A DNA stretch of 64,000 bases from Enterobacter sp. CC120223-11. Its GTDB lineage: Bacteria; Pseudomonadota; Gammaproteobacteria; Enterobacterales; Enterobacteriaceae. The stretch covers positions 60,296 through 124,295 of the forward strand of contig NZ_OBEF01000015.1 of NCBI RefSeq assembly GCF_900215375.1, in the 5' to 3' direction. Shown piece by piece: positions 27,955 through 41,779 of this stretch; position 1 is the stretch's first letter, and the number at the start of each line of letters is the position of its first letter. Made by a program: the position numbers and the translations under genes. The notes beneath the pieces were generated by a model. The model was not told the origin of the DNA, did not search any database, and saw only the letters and a list, made by a program, of their open reading frames with translations.

Positions 27955-28644
27955 TCAGGCTTTGATGGCCGCCGCAAAGCGCGCCGTAATTTGCTGAGGA
28001 CGAGTAATCGCGCCGCCCACCACCACGGTATGCGCGCCCATTTCAAGGCACTGCGCCGCCAGCGCCGGGGTTTCTACGTTCCCTTCCGCCACCACCGGAA
28101 TGCTCACTGCGGCCAGCACTTCGCGTAAAAAACCGCAGTCGTTTTCCGGCAGCGTGTGGCCCGCCGTTTCTGCCGTATAACCGTAAAGCGTGGTGCCCAC
28201 ACAATCAAACCCGAGCGACTGCGCCGTGAGCGCCTCTTCCGCCGTTGAGATATCTGCCATCAGCAGCACCGACGGATACTTAGCGCGAATTTCCGCAACC
28301 AGTGCATCCAACCGTTGCCTACCTGGGCGCGGGCGAGCGGTGGCATCAAGCGCGATGATTTCCGGCCCGACGCTCATCAGTTCATCTACCTCTTTCATCG
28401 TCGCGGTGATAAATACCTCACTGTCCGGATAATCACGCTTGATGATGCCAATCACCGGTAGCGAAACCTGCTGCTTAATGGCGGCAATGTCCACCACGCT
28501 GTTGGCACGAATGCCCTCCGCGCCCCCTTCTTCTGCCGCCACCGCCATCCTGGACATGATAAACGGGCTGTGTAATGGCTCATTATCCAGCGCCTGGCAG
28601 GAGACGATTAACTTCCCTTTCAGGGTATCCAGTACGGTTTTCAT
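27955..28644 (-). CDS. nanE: N-acetylmannosamine-6-phosphate 2-epimerase
   Basis: Converts ManNAc-6-phosphate to GlcNAc-6-phosphate in amino-sugar/sialic acid catabolism. The 229-residue TIM-barrel protein has the NanE hallmarks: [43 protein letters not shown], and [37 protein letters not shown] near the C-terminus. Its ATG overlaps the end of the PTS gene by 4 bp. No sialic-acid lyase or ManNAc kinase is nearby, which fits direct PTS delivery of ManNAc-6-phosphate. Confidence 0.92.
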   Translation of the reverse strand: MKTVLDTLKGKLIVSCQALDNEPLHSPFIMSRMAVAAEEGGAEGIRANSVVDIAAIKQQVSLPVIGIIKRDYPDSEVFITATMKEVDELMSVGPEIIALDATARPRPGRQRLDALVAEIRAKYPSVLLMADISTAEEALTAQSLGFDCVGTTLYGYTAETAGHTLPENDCGFLREVLAAVSIPVVAEGNVETPALAAQCLEMGAHTVVVGGAITRPQQITARFAAAIKA

Positions 28645-30200
28645 AACGCTAAGCTCTCTTCCACTTCATTTTTAATAATCGTGACGTGTGGGCCATAGAT
28701 GACCTGTACGCCGTTGCCTCGCAGGATCACGCCGCGCGCGCCCGTGGCTTTCAGTGCTTCCTGATCGACTTTCCCGCCGTCCTTCACCGTGACGCGCAGG
28801 CGCGTGGCGCAGCAGTCCACTTCTTCCAGATTGTCACGCCCGCCCAGCCCGGCGATGACTGCCGCCGCACGTCCGCTTTGCGGGATGACATTTTCGACCG
28901 TCGCTTCTTTCTCCCGGCCCGGCGTCATGAAGCCAAAGCGGTTAATCAGGAAGCGGAACGTGAAGTAGTAAAGGCAGAACCACGGCACGCCGACCAGCGG
29001 CACGTACATCCAGTGAGTTTTGGCTTCGCCCTGCAATACACCGAAGAGAATGAAGTCAATAAAGCCGCCAGAGAAAGTCTGGCCGATGGTGATGTGCAGA
29101 ATATGGGCGATCATAAACGCCAGCCCGTCGAAGAAGGCGTGGATGACGTAGAGCACGGGTGCCACAAACAGGAAGGAGAACTCAATCGGCTCGGTGATCC
29201 CCGTCAGGAAAGAGGTCAGCGCCGCTGAGAGCAGCAGGCCAGCCACGCGCTTTTTGTTCTCCGGCTTCGCGGTGTGGTACATCGCCAGACACGCCCCAAT
29301 CAGGCCAAACATCATGGTGATGAAGCGCCCGGACATAAAGCGCGAGGTACCGATATAGAACTGCTGTGTGGCCGGATCGGCTAACTGCGCGAAGAAGATG
29401 CGCTGCGTGCCTTCCACCAGCTGGCCGTTGACGATTTCACTGCCGCCGAGCGCCGTGGTCCAGAACGGTAAATAGAAAATATGGTGCAGGCCAAAGGGTC
29501 CGAGCATGCGCAGGATAAAGCCGTAGAGAAAGGTGCCGAGGTAGCCTGTGGCATCCACCAGCCCGCCAAGGCCAAAAATCAGCTTCTGAAAATGGGGCCA
29601 CACGACCGTCATGATGGCGCCGACCAAAATTGCCGCCAGTGAGCTGATAATGGGCACAAAGCGCGAGCCGCCGAAGAAACCGAGGAACTGCGGCAGCGCA
29701 ATTTTATTGAAGCGATGATGCAAGGCGCAGGTCACCAGGCCAATCACCACGCCGCCAAACACGCCCGTTTCCAGGGTCTGAATGCCCAGCGTCATTCCCT
29801 GGCCGACCGCGCCCGGGTTCTCATGCGCCAGCGTGCCGTTTAGCGTAAGCAAAGCGTTAATCGTGGCGTTCATCACCAAAAATGCCAGCAGCGCCGCGAG
29901 CCCGGCGGTGCCTTTGTCGGTTTTCGCCAAACCAACGGCAACCCCGACTGCAAACAGCACCGAGAGATTGGCAAAGACAATCGAGCCCGCGCTGCTCATG
30001 ATGGTAAAGATGGCCTGCAGCCAGGCCACATCCAGGAACGGGTATGCCGTTAAGGTGTTCGGGTTAGAGAGCGCTCCGCCGATTCCCAACAGCAGCCCTG
30101 CGGCAGGCAGCACCGCGATCGGCAGCATGAACGATTTTCCGAAGCGCTGCGCCTTTTCAAACCACGCCCCCGAGGAGGCACCGCTGAATATTTGATTCAT
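28641..30200 (-). CDS. PTS transporter EIIBC, glucose/N-acetylglucosamine family
   Basis: Sugar-specific phosphotransferase permease with an EIIC membrane domain (about residues 1-400, roughly ten hydrophobic segments; sugar-binding loop [16 protein letters not shown]) and a C-terminal EIIB domain (about 410-519) with the phospho-accepting cysteine at 464 in [10 protein letters not shown]. No EIIA domain is present, so phosphate probably comes from EIIA-Glc encoded elsewhere. Coupling to nanE suggests N-acetylmannosamine as substrate, with a related amino sugar as alternative. Expression is probably controlled by the divergent RpiR-type regulator. Confidence 0.88.
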   Translation of the reverse strand: MNQIFSGASSGAWFEKAQRFGKSFMLPIAVLPAAGLLLGIGGALSNPNTLTAYPFLDVAWLQAIFTIMSSAGSIVFANLSVLFAVGVAVGLAKTDKGTAGLAALLAFLVMNATINALLTLNGTLAHENPGAVGQGMTLGIQTLETGVFGGVVIGLVTCALHHRFNKIALPQFLGFFGGSRFVPIISSLAAILVGAIMTVVWPHFQKLIFGLGGLVDATGYLGTFLYGFILRMLGPFGLHHIFYLPFWTTALGGSEIVNGQLVEGTQRIFFAQLADPATQQFYIGTSRFMSGRFITMMFGLIGACLAMYHTAKPENKKRVAGLLLSAALTSFLTGITEPIEFSFLFVAPVLYVIHAFFDGLAFMIAHILHITIGQTFSGGFIDFILFGVLQGEAKTHWMYVPLVGVPWFCLYYFTFRFLINRFGFMTPGREKEATVENVIPQSGRAAAVIAGLGGRDNLEEVDCCATRLRVTVKDGGKVDQEALKATGARGVILRGNGVQVIYGPHVTIIKNEVEESLAL

Positions 30201-30223
30201 TTTTTCATTCCCCTGTCGTTGTG

Positions 30224-30241
30224 ATGAAAATTTTTACCACA
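30224..30241. promoter_or_regulatory. RpiR operator copy 1 (PTS transcription start)
   Basis: ATGAAAATTTTTACCACA is an 18-bp near copy (3 differences) of 30255-30272, placed 31 bp away, three helical turns. It covers the expected start site (about 30237) of the PTS-nanE promoter, so a bound repressor would block transcription. Confidence 0.6.
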
Positions 30242-30243
30242 CA

Positions 30244-30273
30244 AATATACTCATGTGAAAATTATCACCACAA
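30244..30273 (-). promoter_or_regulatory. Predicted PTS-nanE promoter with RpiR operator copy 2
   Basis: On the minus strand a TTGTGG -35 box (30273-30268) and TATATT -10 box (30249-30244) are 18 bp apart. The spacer holds GTGAAAATTATCACCACA (30255-30272), whose core GTGA-N6-TCAC is palindromic, as expected for a dimeric RpiR regulator. Confidence 0.6.
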
Positions 30274-30366
30274 ACCCGGAGGCCGATCATACTTTTTTAA
30301 AATGACTGGCGCCGATCCCCTGCTTTCCGCCACACTAGCCACAGAGAAACGCATTAAGGATCCTGC

Positions 30367-31191
30367 ATGTCAGACAATGAAAATCTGCTGTTAAGGCTGC
30401 GCCAGGGCGTGTCCGGCTACAGCCCGACACAGCAAAAGCTGGGAGAGTTTGTGCTGGGCGATCCAGCGAAGGTGCTTTACCTGACGATCACCGAGCTGGC
30501 GCGCGAAAGTGAAACCAGCGAGGCAAGCGTGACGCGCCTGTGCCGCACGCTGGGCTGCAAGGGCTACAACGAGTTTAAGATGGCGCTGGCGCTGGATATT
30601 CAGCAGGGTCAACCGACTGAGCACAGCGGCGATGAAATTGATAACGTGGTCAGTGAATCCGTTCAGGCCTTACAGGATACCGCCAAGTTGCTCGACAGGG
30701 CACTGCTGGAACAGGCGGCCCAGGCGCTGCACCAGGCGGACTCAGTGCAAATCTACGGCGTGGCGGCCAGCGCCATTCTCGGCGAGTATCTGCATTACAA
30801 GCTGCTGCGCCTCGGCAAACCGGCGCAGCTTTTCAGCGATATGCATCGCGCGGCAATGAATGCCACCACGCTTTCAAAAAACACGCTGGTGGTAGCTATT
30901 TCGAGTTCCGGCTCAACGCGTGATTTGCTCCACGTGGTGAAGCTTGCGCGCAAGTGTGGCGTGCAGGTGCTGTCGCTCAGTAACACCCCGCGCAGCCCGC
31001 TGGCTTCCCTGAGCGATATTCAGCTGGTGGCGGCCAAGCCCGAAGGGCCGCTGAGCGCAGGGGCGCTCAATGCCAAAGTGGGTGTCATGCTGCTTGTTGA
31101 ACTGCTGACGACTTCACTGATTGCACTCGATGAGCACTACAGCGACGTCAACCAGCAAACGGCCAGCGCGACGCTGCCGCTGCTGCTGTAA
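30367..31191 (+). CDS. RpiR/MurR-family transcriptional regulator
   Basis: 274-residue regulator with an N-terminal RpiR-type helix-turn-helix domain (about residues 1-80; LTITELARESETSEASVTRLCRTLGCKGYNEF) and a C-terminal SIS sugar-phosphate-binding domain (about 120-260; VYGVAASAILGEYLHYKLLRLG-like and VVAISSSGSTRDLLHVVKLAR). It is divergent from the PTS-nanE operon and most likely represses it, with ManNAc-6-phosphate or GlcNAc-6-phosphate as inducer (inference). AAGGA precedes ATG 30367. Confidence 0.9.
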   Translation: MSDNENLLLRLRQGVSGYSPTQQKLGEFVLGDPAKVLYLTITELARESETSEASVTRLCRTLGCKGYNEFKMALALDIQQGQPTEHSGDEIDNVVSESVQALQDTAKLLDRALLEQAAQALHQADSVQIYGVAASAILGEYLHYKLLRLGKPAQLFSDMHRAAMNATTLSKNTLVVAISSSGSTRDLLHVVKLARKCGVQVLSLSNTPRSPLASLSDIQLVAAKPEGPLSAGALNAKVGVMLLVELLTTSLIALDEHYSDVNQQTASATLPLLL

Positions 31192-31210
31192 ATCCCTAAG
31201 CTTCAGACAT

Positions 31211-31238
31211 AAAAAAACCCGCCGAGGCGGGTTTTTTA
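31211..31238. terminator. Bidirectional terminator between rpiR-type gene and eno
   Basis: CCCGCC-GGCGGG hairpin flanked by A7 and T6 serves both convergent genes. Its sequence and the following bases up to the eno stop are repeated at 27916-27962. Confidence 0.92.
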
Positions 31239-31257
31239 GTAAGAGCGAAAGTCAGAC

Positions 31258-34286
<3,029 letters not shown>

Positions 34287-34494
34287 TTAGGTTGGAATGA
34301 TGGAATAACCAGGACGGGAAAGTAGTATACCCGAACACGGCGAGCGCCACAAACATTCATTCTTCGCCTCCATTCCCAGGCTCAAGCAAGATAAGGAGTG
34401 AGAAAATAGCCCCTTTTGGGTAAATGTTTTTGACGCAAATCAAGCGCTTGTCATTTTAAAAATCACACAAATCGCGCTTGATCGCAAAAAAGTG

Positions 34495-35286
34495 TTAGAG
34501 ATCAGTTTCCTGTCGTTTTACTTCCTGCCACACGCTTTCCATCGCTTCGAGGTCGATCCCGGTCATTTCCAGGCCTCGCGCGGCAACAATCCGTTCCACT
34601 TCGCGGAAACGACGCTCGAATTTGAGGTTGGCTTTTTGCAAAGCCGTCTCGGCTTTGACGCCTAAATGACGCGAAAGATTGACCGTCGCGAACAGCAGGT
34701 CGCCCATTTCCTCTTCGAGCTTTGCTTCGTCAATGACGGCCTGTTTGGCCTCGTGCATCACTTCGTCGATCTCTTCATACACTTTGTCGAGCACCGGGCC
34801 GAGCGAAGTCCAGTCGAAGCCAACGGCAGAGACGCGCTTCTGGATTTTATGGGAACGCATCAGCGCAGGCAGGCTGTGTGGAATGTCGTCGAGAGCAGAA
34901 TGCTGTGCTTTTTCAGCACGTTCAGCGCTCTTGATAGCTTCCCAGCGCTCCAGCACTTCCGTGCTGTTGCTGGCGGTGGCATCGCCAAAGATATGCGGAT
35001 GGCGGCGTTCAAGCTTGTCGCTGATGGCGGCGCAGATATCATCGAAGTTAAAGCGCCCTTCTTCCTGCGCCATCTGAGCGTAGAACACCACCTGGAACAG
35101 CAGGTCGCCAAGCTCACCGCGCAGGTCGTCAAAATCCTCACGGCTGATGGCATCCAGCACTTCGTAGGTTTCTTCGAGGGTGTAAGGCGCGATGGTGGCG
35201 AAGGTCTGCTCTTTGTCCCACGGACAGCCGTTTTCCGGGTCGCGCAGGCGCTTCATGATGCCGAGCAGGCGGTCGATTTGATTCAT
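34495..35286 (-). CDS. mazG: Nucleoside triphosphate pyrophosphohydrolase MazG
   Basis: Hydrolyses (d)NTPs to monophosphates and pyrophosphate; in E. coli it also lowers ppGpp. ATG 35286 gives 263 residues starting MNQIDRLLGIMKRLRDPENGCPWDKEQTF, the family length; a longer reading frame upstream has no support. Two MazG domains are visible, with EETYEVLDAI-x-EDFDDLRGELGDLL motifs in the first and EEIDEVMHEAK/EEEMGDLLFATVN in the second. In E. coli mazEF precedes it; here there is no toxin-antitoxin pair. Confidence 0.96.
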   Translation of the reverse strand: MNQIDRLLGIMKRLRDPENGCPWDKEQTFATIAPYTLEETYEVLDAISREDFDDLRGELGDLLFQVVFYAQMAQEEGRFNFDDICAAISDKLERRHPHIFGDATASNSTEVLERWEAIKSAERAEKAQHSALDDIPHSLPALMRSHKIQKRVSAVGFDWTSLGPVLDKVYEEIDEVMHEAKQAVIDEAKLEEEMGDLLFATVNLSRHLGVKAETALQKANLKFERRFREVERIVAARGLEMTGIDLEAMESVWQEVKRQETDL

Positions 35287-35310
35287 GGGAGTTCCTTGCA
35301 ATATGTCAGA

Positions 35311-35351
35311 TTTCCCCCTCACCCCGGCCCTCTCCCTCAGGGAGAGGGAGA
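35311..35351. repeat. Palindromic GAGAGGG repeat between relA and mazG
   Basis: CCCCTCACCCCGGCCCTCTC followed by CCTCAGGGAGAGGGAG forms an imperfect palindrome. The same core family appears at 41780-42086 and 56790-56942. It occupies the 98-bp relA-mazG gap, where E. coli has mazEF. Confidence 0.8.
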
Positions 35352-35384
35352 AAACATTGTCGGTCAGGATAAGAGAGAAAAAAA

Positions 35385-37619
35385 TTAACTGCCGTGCAAA
35401 CGGCGAGCGTCAATCACGTCCGGCACCTGATTCAGCTTGCCGAGCACGCGGCCCAGCACCTGCAGGTTGTAGATTTCGATGGTCATGTCGATGGTCGCCA
35501 GCTGCTGCTTTGTGTCGCTGCGGCTGGCCACGCCCAGCACGTTGACCTTTTCGTTCGCGAGGATGGTGGTGATGTCGCGCAGCAGGCCGCTGCGGTCATT
35601 GGCCTGCACGCGGACCACCAGCGAATACCCGGCGGAGTAGCTTTCGCCCCAGACGGCATCAACGATGCGTTCCGGCGCGTGAGACTGCAGTTCCACCAGT
35701 TGGTCGCAGTCAGCGCGGTGCACGGAAATCCCGCGTCCCTGCGTGATAAAACCAACAATATCATCGCCCGGAATCGGCTGGCAGCAGCGCGCAATGTGGT
35801 GCATCAGATTGCCCACACCTTCGACTACCACGCGGCCGTCGTCTTTCTTGCGATTCTGCTGCGGGTTGTAGGTTTTCTGCTGAAGCTGTTTCAGCGCCGC
35901 CGCATCCTGCTCCGCCGCGCTCGGCTTGTTGAACTGGCCCTGCAGGAAATTGACCATCTGGTTAAGGCGAATGTCGCCGCCGCCGATGGCCGCCAGCAGC
36001 TCGTCAAGCTCGTTGAAGTTGTAGCGCGGCAGCAGGTGCTTCTCCGCTTCCTTCAGGTTGATACCGAGGCGTTCCAGCTCATCGTCGAGGATCTGACGCC
36101 CCGCCAGAATGTTCTTGTCGCGATCCTGTTTGCGGAACCAGGCGTGAATTTTCGAGCGCCCGCGGCTGGTGGTGACGTAGCCCAGGTTCGGGTTCAGCCA
36201 GTCGCGGCTCGGGTTCGGCTGCTTCTGGGTAAGGATCTCTATCTGATCGCCCATCTGCAGCTGATAGGTAAACGGCACGATGCGCCCGCCGATCTTCGCG
36301 CCGATGCAGCGATGCCCAACGTTACTGTGAATGTGATAGGCGAAATCGAGCGGCGTGGAGCCCGCAGGCAAATCGACCACGTCGCCTTTCGGGGTGAACA
36401 CGTAGACCCGATCGTCGAAGACCTGGCTGCGCACTTCATCGAGCATTTCGCCCGAATCGGCCATCTCTTCCTGCCACGCAATCAGCTTACGCAGCCAGGC
36501 AATACGGTCTTCGTGACCGCGAGCGCCGCTGGAGGCCGCGCCCTCTTTGTATTTCCAGTGCGCCGCCACGCCAAGCTCGGACTCTTCGTGCATCTGGCGG
36601 GTACGGATTTGAATTTCTACGGTTTTACCACCCGGCCCTAAAACGACGGTGTGGATTGACTGATAGCCGTTCGGTTTTGGGTTAGCGACGTAATCGTCGA
36701 ACTCATCCGGCAGGTGACGGAAGTGGGTATGCACGATGCCGAGCGCCGCGTAGCAATCCTGCAAACGCTCAGCGACGATACGCACCGCGCGCACGTCAAA
36801 CAGCTCGTCAAACTGCAGATGCTTCTTCTGCATTTTTCGCCAGATGCTGTAGATGTGCTTCGGCCGGCCGTAAACCTCGGCCTTCACGCCCTCTTCTTTG
36901 ATGGAGCCACGCAGCGTGCCGACGAACTCGTCGATGTAGTGTTCACGATCGATACGGCGCTCGTGCAGCAGTTTGGCAATGCGCTTATATTCCGCCGGGT
37001 GCAGGTAACGGAAGCAGTAATCTTCCAGCTCCCACTTCAGCTGGCCGATGCCGAGGCGGTTCGCCAGCGGCGCGTAGATATTGGTACACTCTTTTGCCGC
37101 CAGCACGCGTTCGTCTTCCGGCGCGTCCTTCACCTCTCGCAGGTGGGCAATACGCTCGGCAAGCTTGATAACCACGCAGCGGAAATCGTCGACCATCGCC
37201 AGCAGCATGCGCCGCACGTTATCGACCTGTTCAGAAGAGACGGAATCGTTGTGAGTGGCTTTCAGCTGGCGAATGGCGGCCATGTCGCGCACGCCGTGAA
37301 TCAGCGTCACGATGGATTTGCCAACACTCTGCTCCAGCGTTTCTTCGCTGACCACCTCGTCTACCACCAGCGGAAACAGCATCGCCGCCCGCAGGGAGTC
37401 GATATCCATATTCAGCATGGAGAGAATTTCAACCATCTCAACGCCGCGCCAGAGCAGCAGCTCCGCATCGGGGCGATCGAGGGTTTGTTCACGACAATAG
37501 GTCCATGTTTCGGCTAAGCGTTCACACGACTGTTGGCTGGAAATGCCCAGGCTTGCTATCCATTTAACCGGATCGAACTCCCCAGCTTTATTAAGATGTG
37601 CACTGCGTACCGCAACCAT
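35385..37619 (-). CDS. relA: GTP pyrophosphokinase (ppGpp synthetase I)
   Basis: Ribosome-associated enzyme that makes (p)ppGpp when uncharged tRNA enters the A site, starting the stringent response. The 744-residue protein has, in order, the inactive HD domain (about 1-200), the synthetase domain (about 250-380, with YGRPKHIYSIWRKM and FDELFDVRAVRI), TGS (about 405-465, RVYVFTPKGDVVDLPAGSTPLDFAYHIH-type motif), an alpha-helical part, the zinc-finger region (HHIARCCQPIPGD) and C-terminal ACT domain. Lies 51 bp downstream of rlmD. Confidence 0.97.
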   Translation of the reverse strand: MVAVRSAHLNKAGEFDPVKWIASLGISSQQSCERLAETWTYCREQTLDRPDAELLLWRGVEMVEILSMLNMDIDSLRAAMLFPLVVDEVVSEETLEQSVGKSIVTLIHGVRDMAAIRQLKATHNDSVSSEQVDNVRRMLLAMVDDFRCVVIKLAERIAHLREVKDAPEDERVLAAKECTNIYAPLANRLGIGQLKWELEDYCFRYLHPAEYKRIAKLLHERRIDREHYIDEFVGTLRGSIKEEGVKAEVYGRPKHIYSIWRKMQKKHLQFDELFDVRAVRIVAERLQDCYAALGIVHTHFRHLPDEFDDYVANPKPNGYQSIHTVVLGPGGKTVEIQIRTRQMHEESELGVAAHWKYKEGAASSGARGHEDRIAWLRKLIAWQEEMADSGEMLDEVRSQVFDDRVYVFTPKGDVVDLPAGSTPLDFAYHIHSNVGHRCIGAKIGGRIVPFTYQLQMGDQIEILTQKQPNPSRDWLNPNLGYVTTSRGRSKIHAWFRKQDRDKNILAGRQILDDELERLGINLKEAEKHLLPRYNFNELDELLAAIGGGDIRLNQMVNFLQGQFNKPSAAEQDAAALKQLQQKTYNPQQNRKKDDGRVVVEGVGNLMHHIARCCQPIPGDDIVGFITQGRGISVHRADCDQLVELQSHAPERIVDAVWGESYSAGYSLVVRVQANDRSGLLRDITTILANEKVNVLGVASRSDTKQQLATIDMTIEIYNLQVLGRVLGKLNQVPDVIDARRLHGS

Positions 37620-37670
37620 TGTCCTCTCCTTTAGGGACCGGGCCTGTCGAATTCGACAAGCCTTGATTCA

Positions 37671-38969
37671 TTAATTGTGCTCAAACAGCACCATCGACTC
37701 CAGGTGCCCAGTGTGCGGGAACATATCCAGCATTGCCAGACGCTGAATTTGATAGCCTGCCGCCAGCAGCACTTCGCTGTCCCGCGCCAGCGTCGCCGGG
37801 TTGCAGGAAACATACACCACCCGTTTGGGGGCCAATTTTACAATATGCTGCATCACGCCCGGTGCGCCCGCACGTGCAGGATCGAGTAAAATTTTGTCAA
37901 ACCCGTTTTTCGCCCAGGCCTGAAGGGTGACATCTTCTTCGAGGTTTTCGTGAAAGAATGTCACATTGTGCAACGCGTTACGTTCCGCGTTCTGCTGCCC
38001 TTTTTCGACCAGCGCAGGCACGCCTTCAACGCCGACGACGCTCGCCGCGCGCTTCGCCAACGGAAGAGTAAAGTTGCCCATTCCACAAAACAGATCCAGC
38101 ACGCGGTCGCCTGGCTGAACGTCCAGCCATTCCAGCGCGGCAGCCACCATCTTCTGGTTCACGCCATCATTGACCTGAATAAAATCGCGCGGGCTGAACG
38201 TTAAGCGTAGCCCGTCTGAACTGTACCAGGGCTGCTCACCGCTAACCTGTTCAATGCTATCGCTTTGCGGGGCAAGCCAGAGCGCAAGCTGGTGTGAATG
38301 CGAAAACTGTTCCAGTTTTGCTTTATCCGCCGCACTCAGCGGTGCGGTATGGCGCAACACCATCAGCGGACCGTTGTCTGCCAGCACCAGTTCGACATGA
38401 CCAAGATGGCGAATTCCGGCAAGCCCGCTCAGGCAGTCGCGTACGGCGGGCAATAATGCCTCAAGAGCGGGCACCAAAACGGGGCACTGCGTCACATTAA
38501 CGATGTCGTTCGACCCCGCCTTGCGAAAACCCATCTGCAATTGGTGGTTCTTTGGCTGATAATTCAGACTCAAACGCGCGCGACGGCGGTAACCCCAGGG
38601 GTTGGCAGAGAGGATTTCGTTCACGTCCCGCTTCATTAATCGCGCCAGTGCCGCCTGCTTGCTGCGTTCCTGTAACGCGACGCTGGCGTGCTGCTGCTGA
38701 CAGCCGCCGCAGACGCCAAAATGCGGACAGCGCGGTTTTTCGCGCTCCGGGCTATCATTCAGCCGACGTTTTACTTGCCCGCGCGCATACTGTTTTTTAT
38801 CTTCAGTGATGCGGATTTCTGCCTGTTCACCGGGCAGTAATCCATTGATAAAAAGTGCCTTTCCGTTATGGCGCGCCACGCCCTGGCCAAAGGGATCCAG
38901 GTCGTTTACCGTTACGGTTATGATCTCGCGCGTCGTCACGCGGCGTTTTGCAGAGTAGAATTGCGCCAT
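37671..38969 (-). CDS. rlmD: 23S rRNA (uracil(1939)-C5)-methyltransferase
   Basis: SAM-dependent methyltransferase that modifies U1939 of 23S rRNA. The 432-residue protein begins with a TRAM domain (about residues 15-70), then the 4Fe-4S cysteines C81, C87 and C90 in [10 protein letters not shown], and the Rossmann methyltransferase domain with [11 protein letters not shown]. The catalytic cysteine lies in [14 protein letters not shown] near residue 390. It is upstream of relA and divergent from barA across 57 bp. Confidence 0.96.
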   Translation of the reverse strand: MAQFYSAKRRVTTREIITVTVNDLDPFGQGVARHNGKALFINGLLPGEQAEIRITEDKKQYARGQVKRRLNDSPEREKPRCPHFGVCGGCQQQHASVALQERSKQAALARLMKRDVNEILSANPWGYRRRARLSLNYQPKNHQLQMGFRKAGSNDIVNVTQCPVLVPALEALLPAVRDCLSGLAGIRHLGHVELVLADNGPLMVLRHTAPLSAADKAKLEQFSHSHQLALWLAPQSDSIEQVSGEQPWYSSDGLRLTFSPRDFIQVNDGVNQKMVAAALEWLDVQPGDRVLDLFCGMGNFTLPLAKRAASVVGVEGVPALVEKGQQNAERNALHNVTFFHENLEEDVTLQAWAKNGFDKILLDPARAGAPGVMQHIVKLAPKRVVYVSCNPATLARDSEVLLAAGYQIQRLAMLDMFPHTGHLESMVLFEHN

Positions 38970-39026
38970 TCAGAGCATTATCTCAAACATAGTGTGTTAA
39001 CCCTGATTCTCCCATAACGGACCGCC

Positions 39027-41777
39027 ATGACCAACTACAGCCTGCGCGCGCGCATGATGATCCTGATTCTCGCCCCGACCGTGCTTATCGGTTTGCTGCT
39101 CAGCATCTTCTTTGTCGTTCACCGATATCACGACCTGCAACGTCAGCTGGAAGACGCCGGGGCCAGCATCATTGAGCCGCTCGCCGTCTCCAGTGAATAT
39201 GGCATGAACCTGCAAAACCGCGAGTCAATAGGACAGCTGATCAGCGTCCTGCATCGCCGCCATTCGGATATCGTGCGGGCCATTTCGGTCTACGATGAGC
39301 ACAACCGGCTGTTTGTTACCTCCAACTATCATCTCGATCCGGGCGAATTACAGTTGCCGAAAGGCTCCCCGCTGCCCCGCAGGCTGAGCGTCATCCGCAG
39401 CGGCGATCTGATGATCCTGCGCACGCCCATTATTTCCGAAAGCTATTCGCCGGATGAGTCGCCAACCTCGGATGCTAAAACCCCGGTCAATATGCTCGGC
39501 TACGTGGCGCTGGAGCTGGATCTGAAGTCCGTGCGCTTACAGCAGTATAAGGAGATCTTTATCTCCAGCGTGATGATGCTGTTCTGCATCGGCATCGCGC
39601 TGATTTTCGGCTGGCGTCTGATGCGTGACGTCACCGGGCCGATTCGCAACATGGTCAATACCGTCGACCGCATACGTCGTGGTCAGCTCGACAGCCGCGT
39701 GGAAGGCTTTATGCTCGGTGAGCTGGATATGCTGAAAAACGGCATCAACTCGATGGCGATGTCGCTTGCCGCCTATCACGAAGAGATGCAGCACAACGTC
39801 GACCAGGCGACCTCCGATCTGCGTGAAACCCTTGAGCAGATGGAGATCCAGAACGTCGAACTGGATCTCGCCAAAAAGCGTGCTCAGGAAGCGGCGCGCA
39901 TTAAGTCCGAGTTCCTCGCCAATATGTCACATGAGCTGCGAACCCCTCTCAACGGCGTGATTGGCTTCACGCGCCTGACGCTGAAAACCGATCTGAACCC
40001 AACCCAGCGCGATCACCTCAGCACCATTGAGCGATCGGCGAATAACCTGCTGGCGATCATCAATGACGTCCTCGACTTCTCAAAGCTGGAAGCAGGCAAG
40101 CTGGTGCTCGAAAATATTCCTTTCCCGCTGCGCAATTCGCTCGATGAAGTGGTGACGCTGCTCGCTCACTCTGCCCACGACAAAGGGCTTGAGCTGACCC
40201 TCAACATCAAGAACGACGTGCCAGACAACGTGATTGGCGATCCTCTGCGCCTTCAGCAGGTCATCACGAATCTGGTCGGCAACGCGATCAAATTTACTGA
40301 AAACGGCAACATTGATGTGCTGGTGGAAAAACGCTCGCTGAGTAACAACAAAGCGCAGATTGAGGTGCAGATCCGCGACACCGGCATCGGCATTCCCGAA
40401 CGTGACCAGTCGCGGCTGTTCCAGGCTTTCCGTCAGGCGGATGCCAGCATTTCACGCCGTCACGGCGGCACCGGGCTTGGCCTCGTCATCACCCAGAAAC
40501 TGGTTAAAGAGATGGGCGGTGATATCTCCTTCCACAGCCAGCCGAACCGCGGTTCGACCTTCTGGTTCCACATTAACCTCGATCTCAACCCTAACGTGGG
40601 TTCGCCAGAGGGGCAGACCATTGGCTGCCTTGCGGGAAAACGTCTGGCCTACGTCGAAGCCAACGCTGCCGCCGCGCAAGCAACGCTGGACATGCTGGCC
40701 ACCACGCCGCTGGAGGTGGTATACAGCCCGACCTTCTCTGCCCTGCCGGAAGATCGTTACGATATTCTGCTGATTGCGGTGCCCGTTTCAATGCGCGATT
40801 TGAACATGCACGCCGACAAGCTTGCCCGCGCCAATTCAATGACCGACTTCCTGGTGCTGGCGCTGCCTTGCCACGCGCAGGTCAATGCCGAAGCGCTCAA
40901 GAGCAACGGCGCAGCCGCCTGTCTGCTGAAACCGCTAACCTCTACTCGCTTACTGCCCGCACTGGCGGAATATTGCCGCACCAGCCATGCCGCGGCGCCC
41001 CCCGCTTCCAGCGATTCGCGCTTAGGGATGTCAGTGATGGCGGTGGATGACAATCCGGCTAACCTGAAGCTTATCGGCGCGTTACTGGAAGATCAGGTAC
41101 AAAACGTAGAGCTGTGCGACAGCGGCCAGCAGGCTATTGAGCGAGCCAGGCAGATGCAGTTCGACCTGATCCTGATGGATATTCAGATGCCGGACATGGA
41201 CGGCATTCGCGCCTGCGAGCTGATTCACCAACTGCCGCACCAGCAGCAGACGCCGGTGATTGCGGTCACCGCGCACGCCATGGCGGGCCAGAAAGAGAAG
41301 CTGCTGAGCGCCGGGATGAATGACTATCTGGCGAAGCCTATCGAAGAGAACAAGCTGCTTAACCTGCTGCTACGCTATAAGCCCGGCATGAGCGCGCCGC
41401 CGATTGAGGTGTCTGAGCCGCAGCCGCCGGTGAATATCAACACCACGCTCGACTGGGCGCTGGCCCTGCGCCAGGCCGCTAACAAGCAGAACCTGGCGCG
41501 GGACATGCTGCAAATGCTGGTGGAGTTTCTGCCGGAAATTCGTAACAAAGTGGAAGAGCAGCTGGTGGGTGAAAATCCGGATGATCTGGTCGATGCCATT
41601 CACAAGCTCCATGGCAGCTGCGGCTACAGCGGCGTGCCACGACTAAAAAACCTGTGTCATCTGATTGAAGGGCAGCTGCGTAACGGCATTGCGCCAGAGG
41701 ATCTTGAACCCGAGTTTCTCGAACTGCTGGATGAGATGGACAATGTTGCCCGGGAAGCGCGGGAGATTTTGGGGTGA
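39027..41777 (+). CDS. barA: Hybrid sensor histidine kinase BarA
   Basis: Tripartite membrane sensor that phosphorylates UvrY and so turns on csrB/csrC RNAs; senses acetate and formate in E. coli. The 916 residues show two membrane segments (about 9-31 and 175-195), a HAMP linker, HisKA with the phospho-histidine at 302 in [10 protein letters not shown], the HATPase ([12 protein letters not shown]), a receiver domain with Asp718 in [13 protein letters not shown], and a C-terminal HPt domain with His861 in [11 protein letters not shown]. All phospho-relay residues are present. Its target RNA csrB lies about 8 kb downstream. Confidence 0.97.
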   Translation: MTNYSLRARMMILILAPTVLIGLLLSIFFVVHRYHDLQRQLEDAGASIIEPLAVSSEYGMNLQNRESIGQLISVLHRRHSDIVRAISVYDEHNRLFVTSNYHLDPGELQLPKGSPLPRRLSVIRSGDLMILRTPIISESYSPDESPTSDAKTPVNMLGYVALELDLKSVRLQQYKEIFISSVMMLFCIGIALIFGWRLMRDVTGPIRNMVNTVDRIRRGQLDSRVEGFMLGELDMLKNGINSMAMSLAAYHEEMQHNVDQATSDLRETLEQMEIQNVELDLAKKRAQEAARIKSEFLANMSHELRTPLNGVIGFTRLTLKTDLNPTQRDHLSTIERSANNLLAIINDVLDFSKLEAGKLVLENIPFPLRNSLDEVVTLLAHSAHDKGLELTLNIKNDVPDNVIGDPLRLQQVITNLVGNAIKFTENGNIDVLVEKRSLSNNKAQIEVQIRDTGIGIPERDQSRLFQAFRQADASISRRHGGTGLGLVITQKLVKEMGGDISFHSQPNRGSTFWFHINLDLNPNVGSPEGQTIGCLAGKRLAYVEANAAAAQATLDMLATTPLEVVYSPTFSALPEDRYDILLIAVPVSMRDLNMHADKLARANSMTDFLVLALPCHAQVNAEALKSNGAAACLLKPLTSTRLLPALAEYCRTSHAAAPPASSDSRLGMSVMAVDDNPANLKLIGALLEDQVQNVELCDSGQQAIERARQMQFDLILMDIQMPDMDGIRACELIHQLPHQQQTPVIAVTAHAMAGQKEKLLSAGMNDYLAKPIEENKLLNLLLRYKPGMSAPPIEVSEPQPPVNINTTLDWALALRQAANKQNLARDMLQMLVEFLPEIRNKVEEQLVGENPDDLVDAIHKLHGSCGYSGVPRLKNLCHLIEGQLRNGIAPEDLEPEFLELLDEMDNVAREAREILG

Positions 41778-41779
41778 TT

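Noticed and set aside
34439..34483. ATCAAGCGC/GCGCTTGAT inverted arms between pyrG and mazG
   Set aside because: Noted as a possible operator, but spacing is loose and composition alone could produce it; no supporting context.
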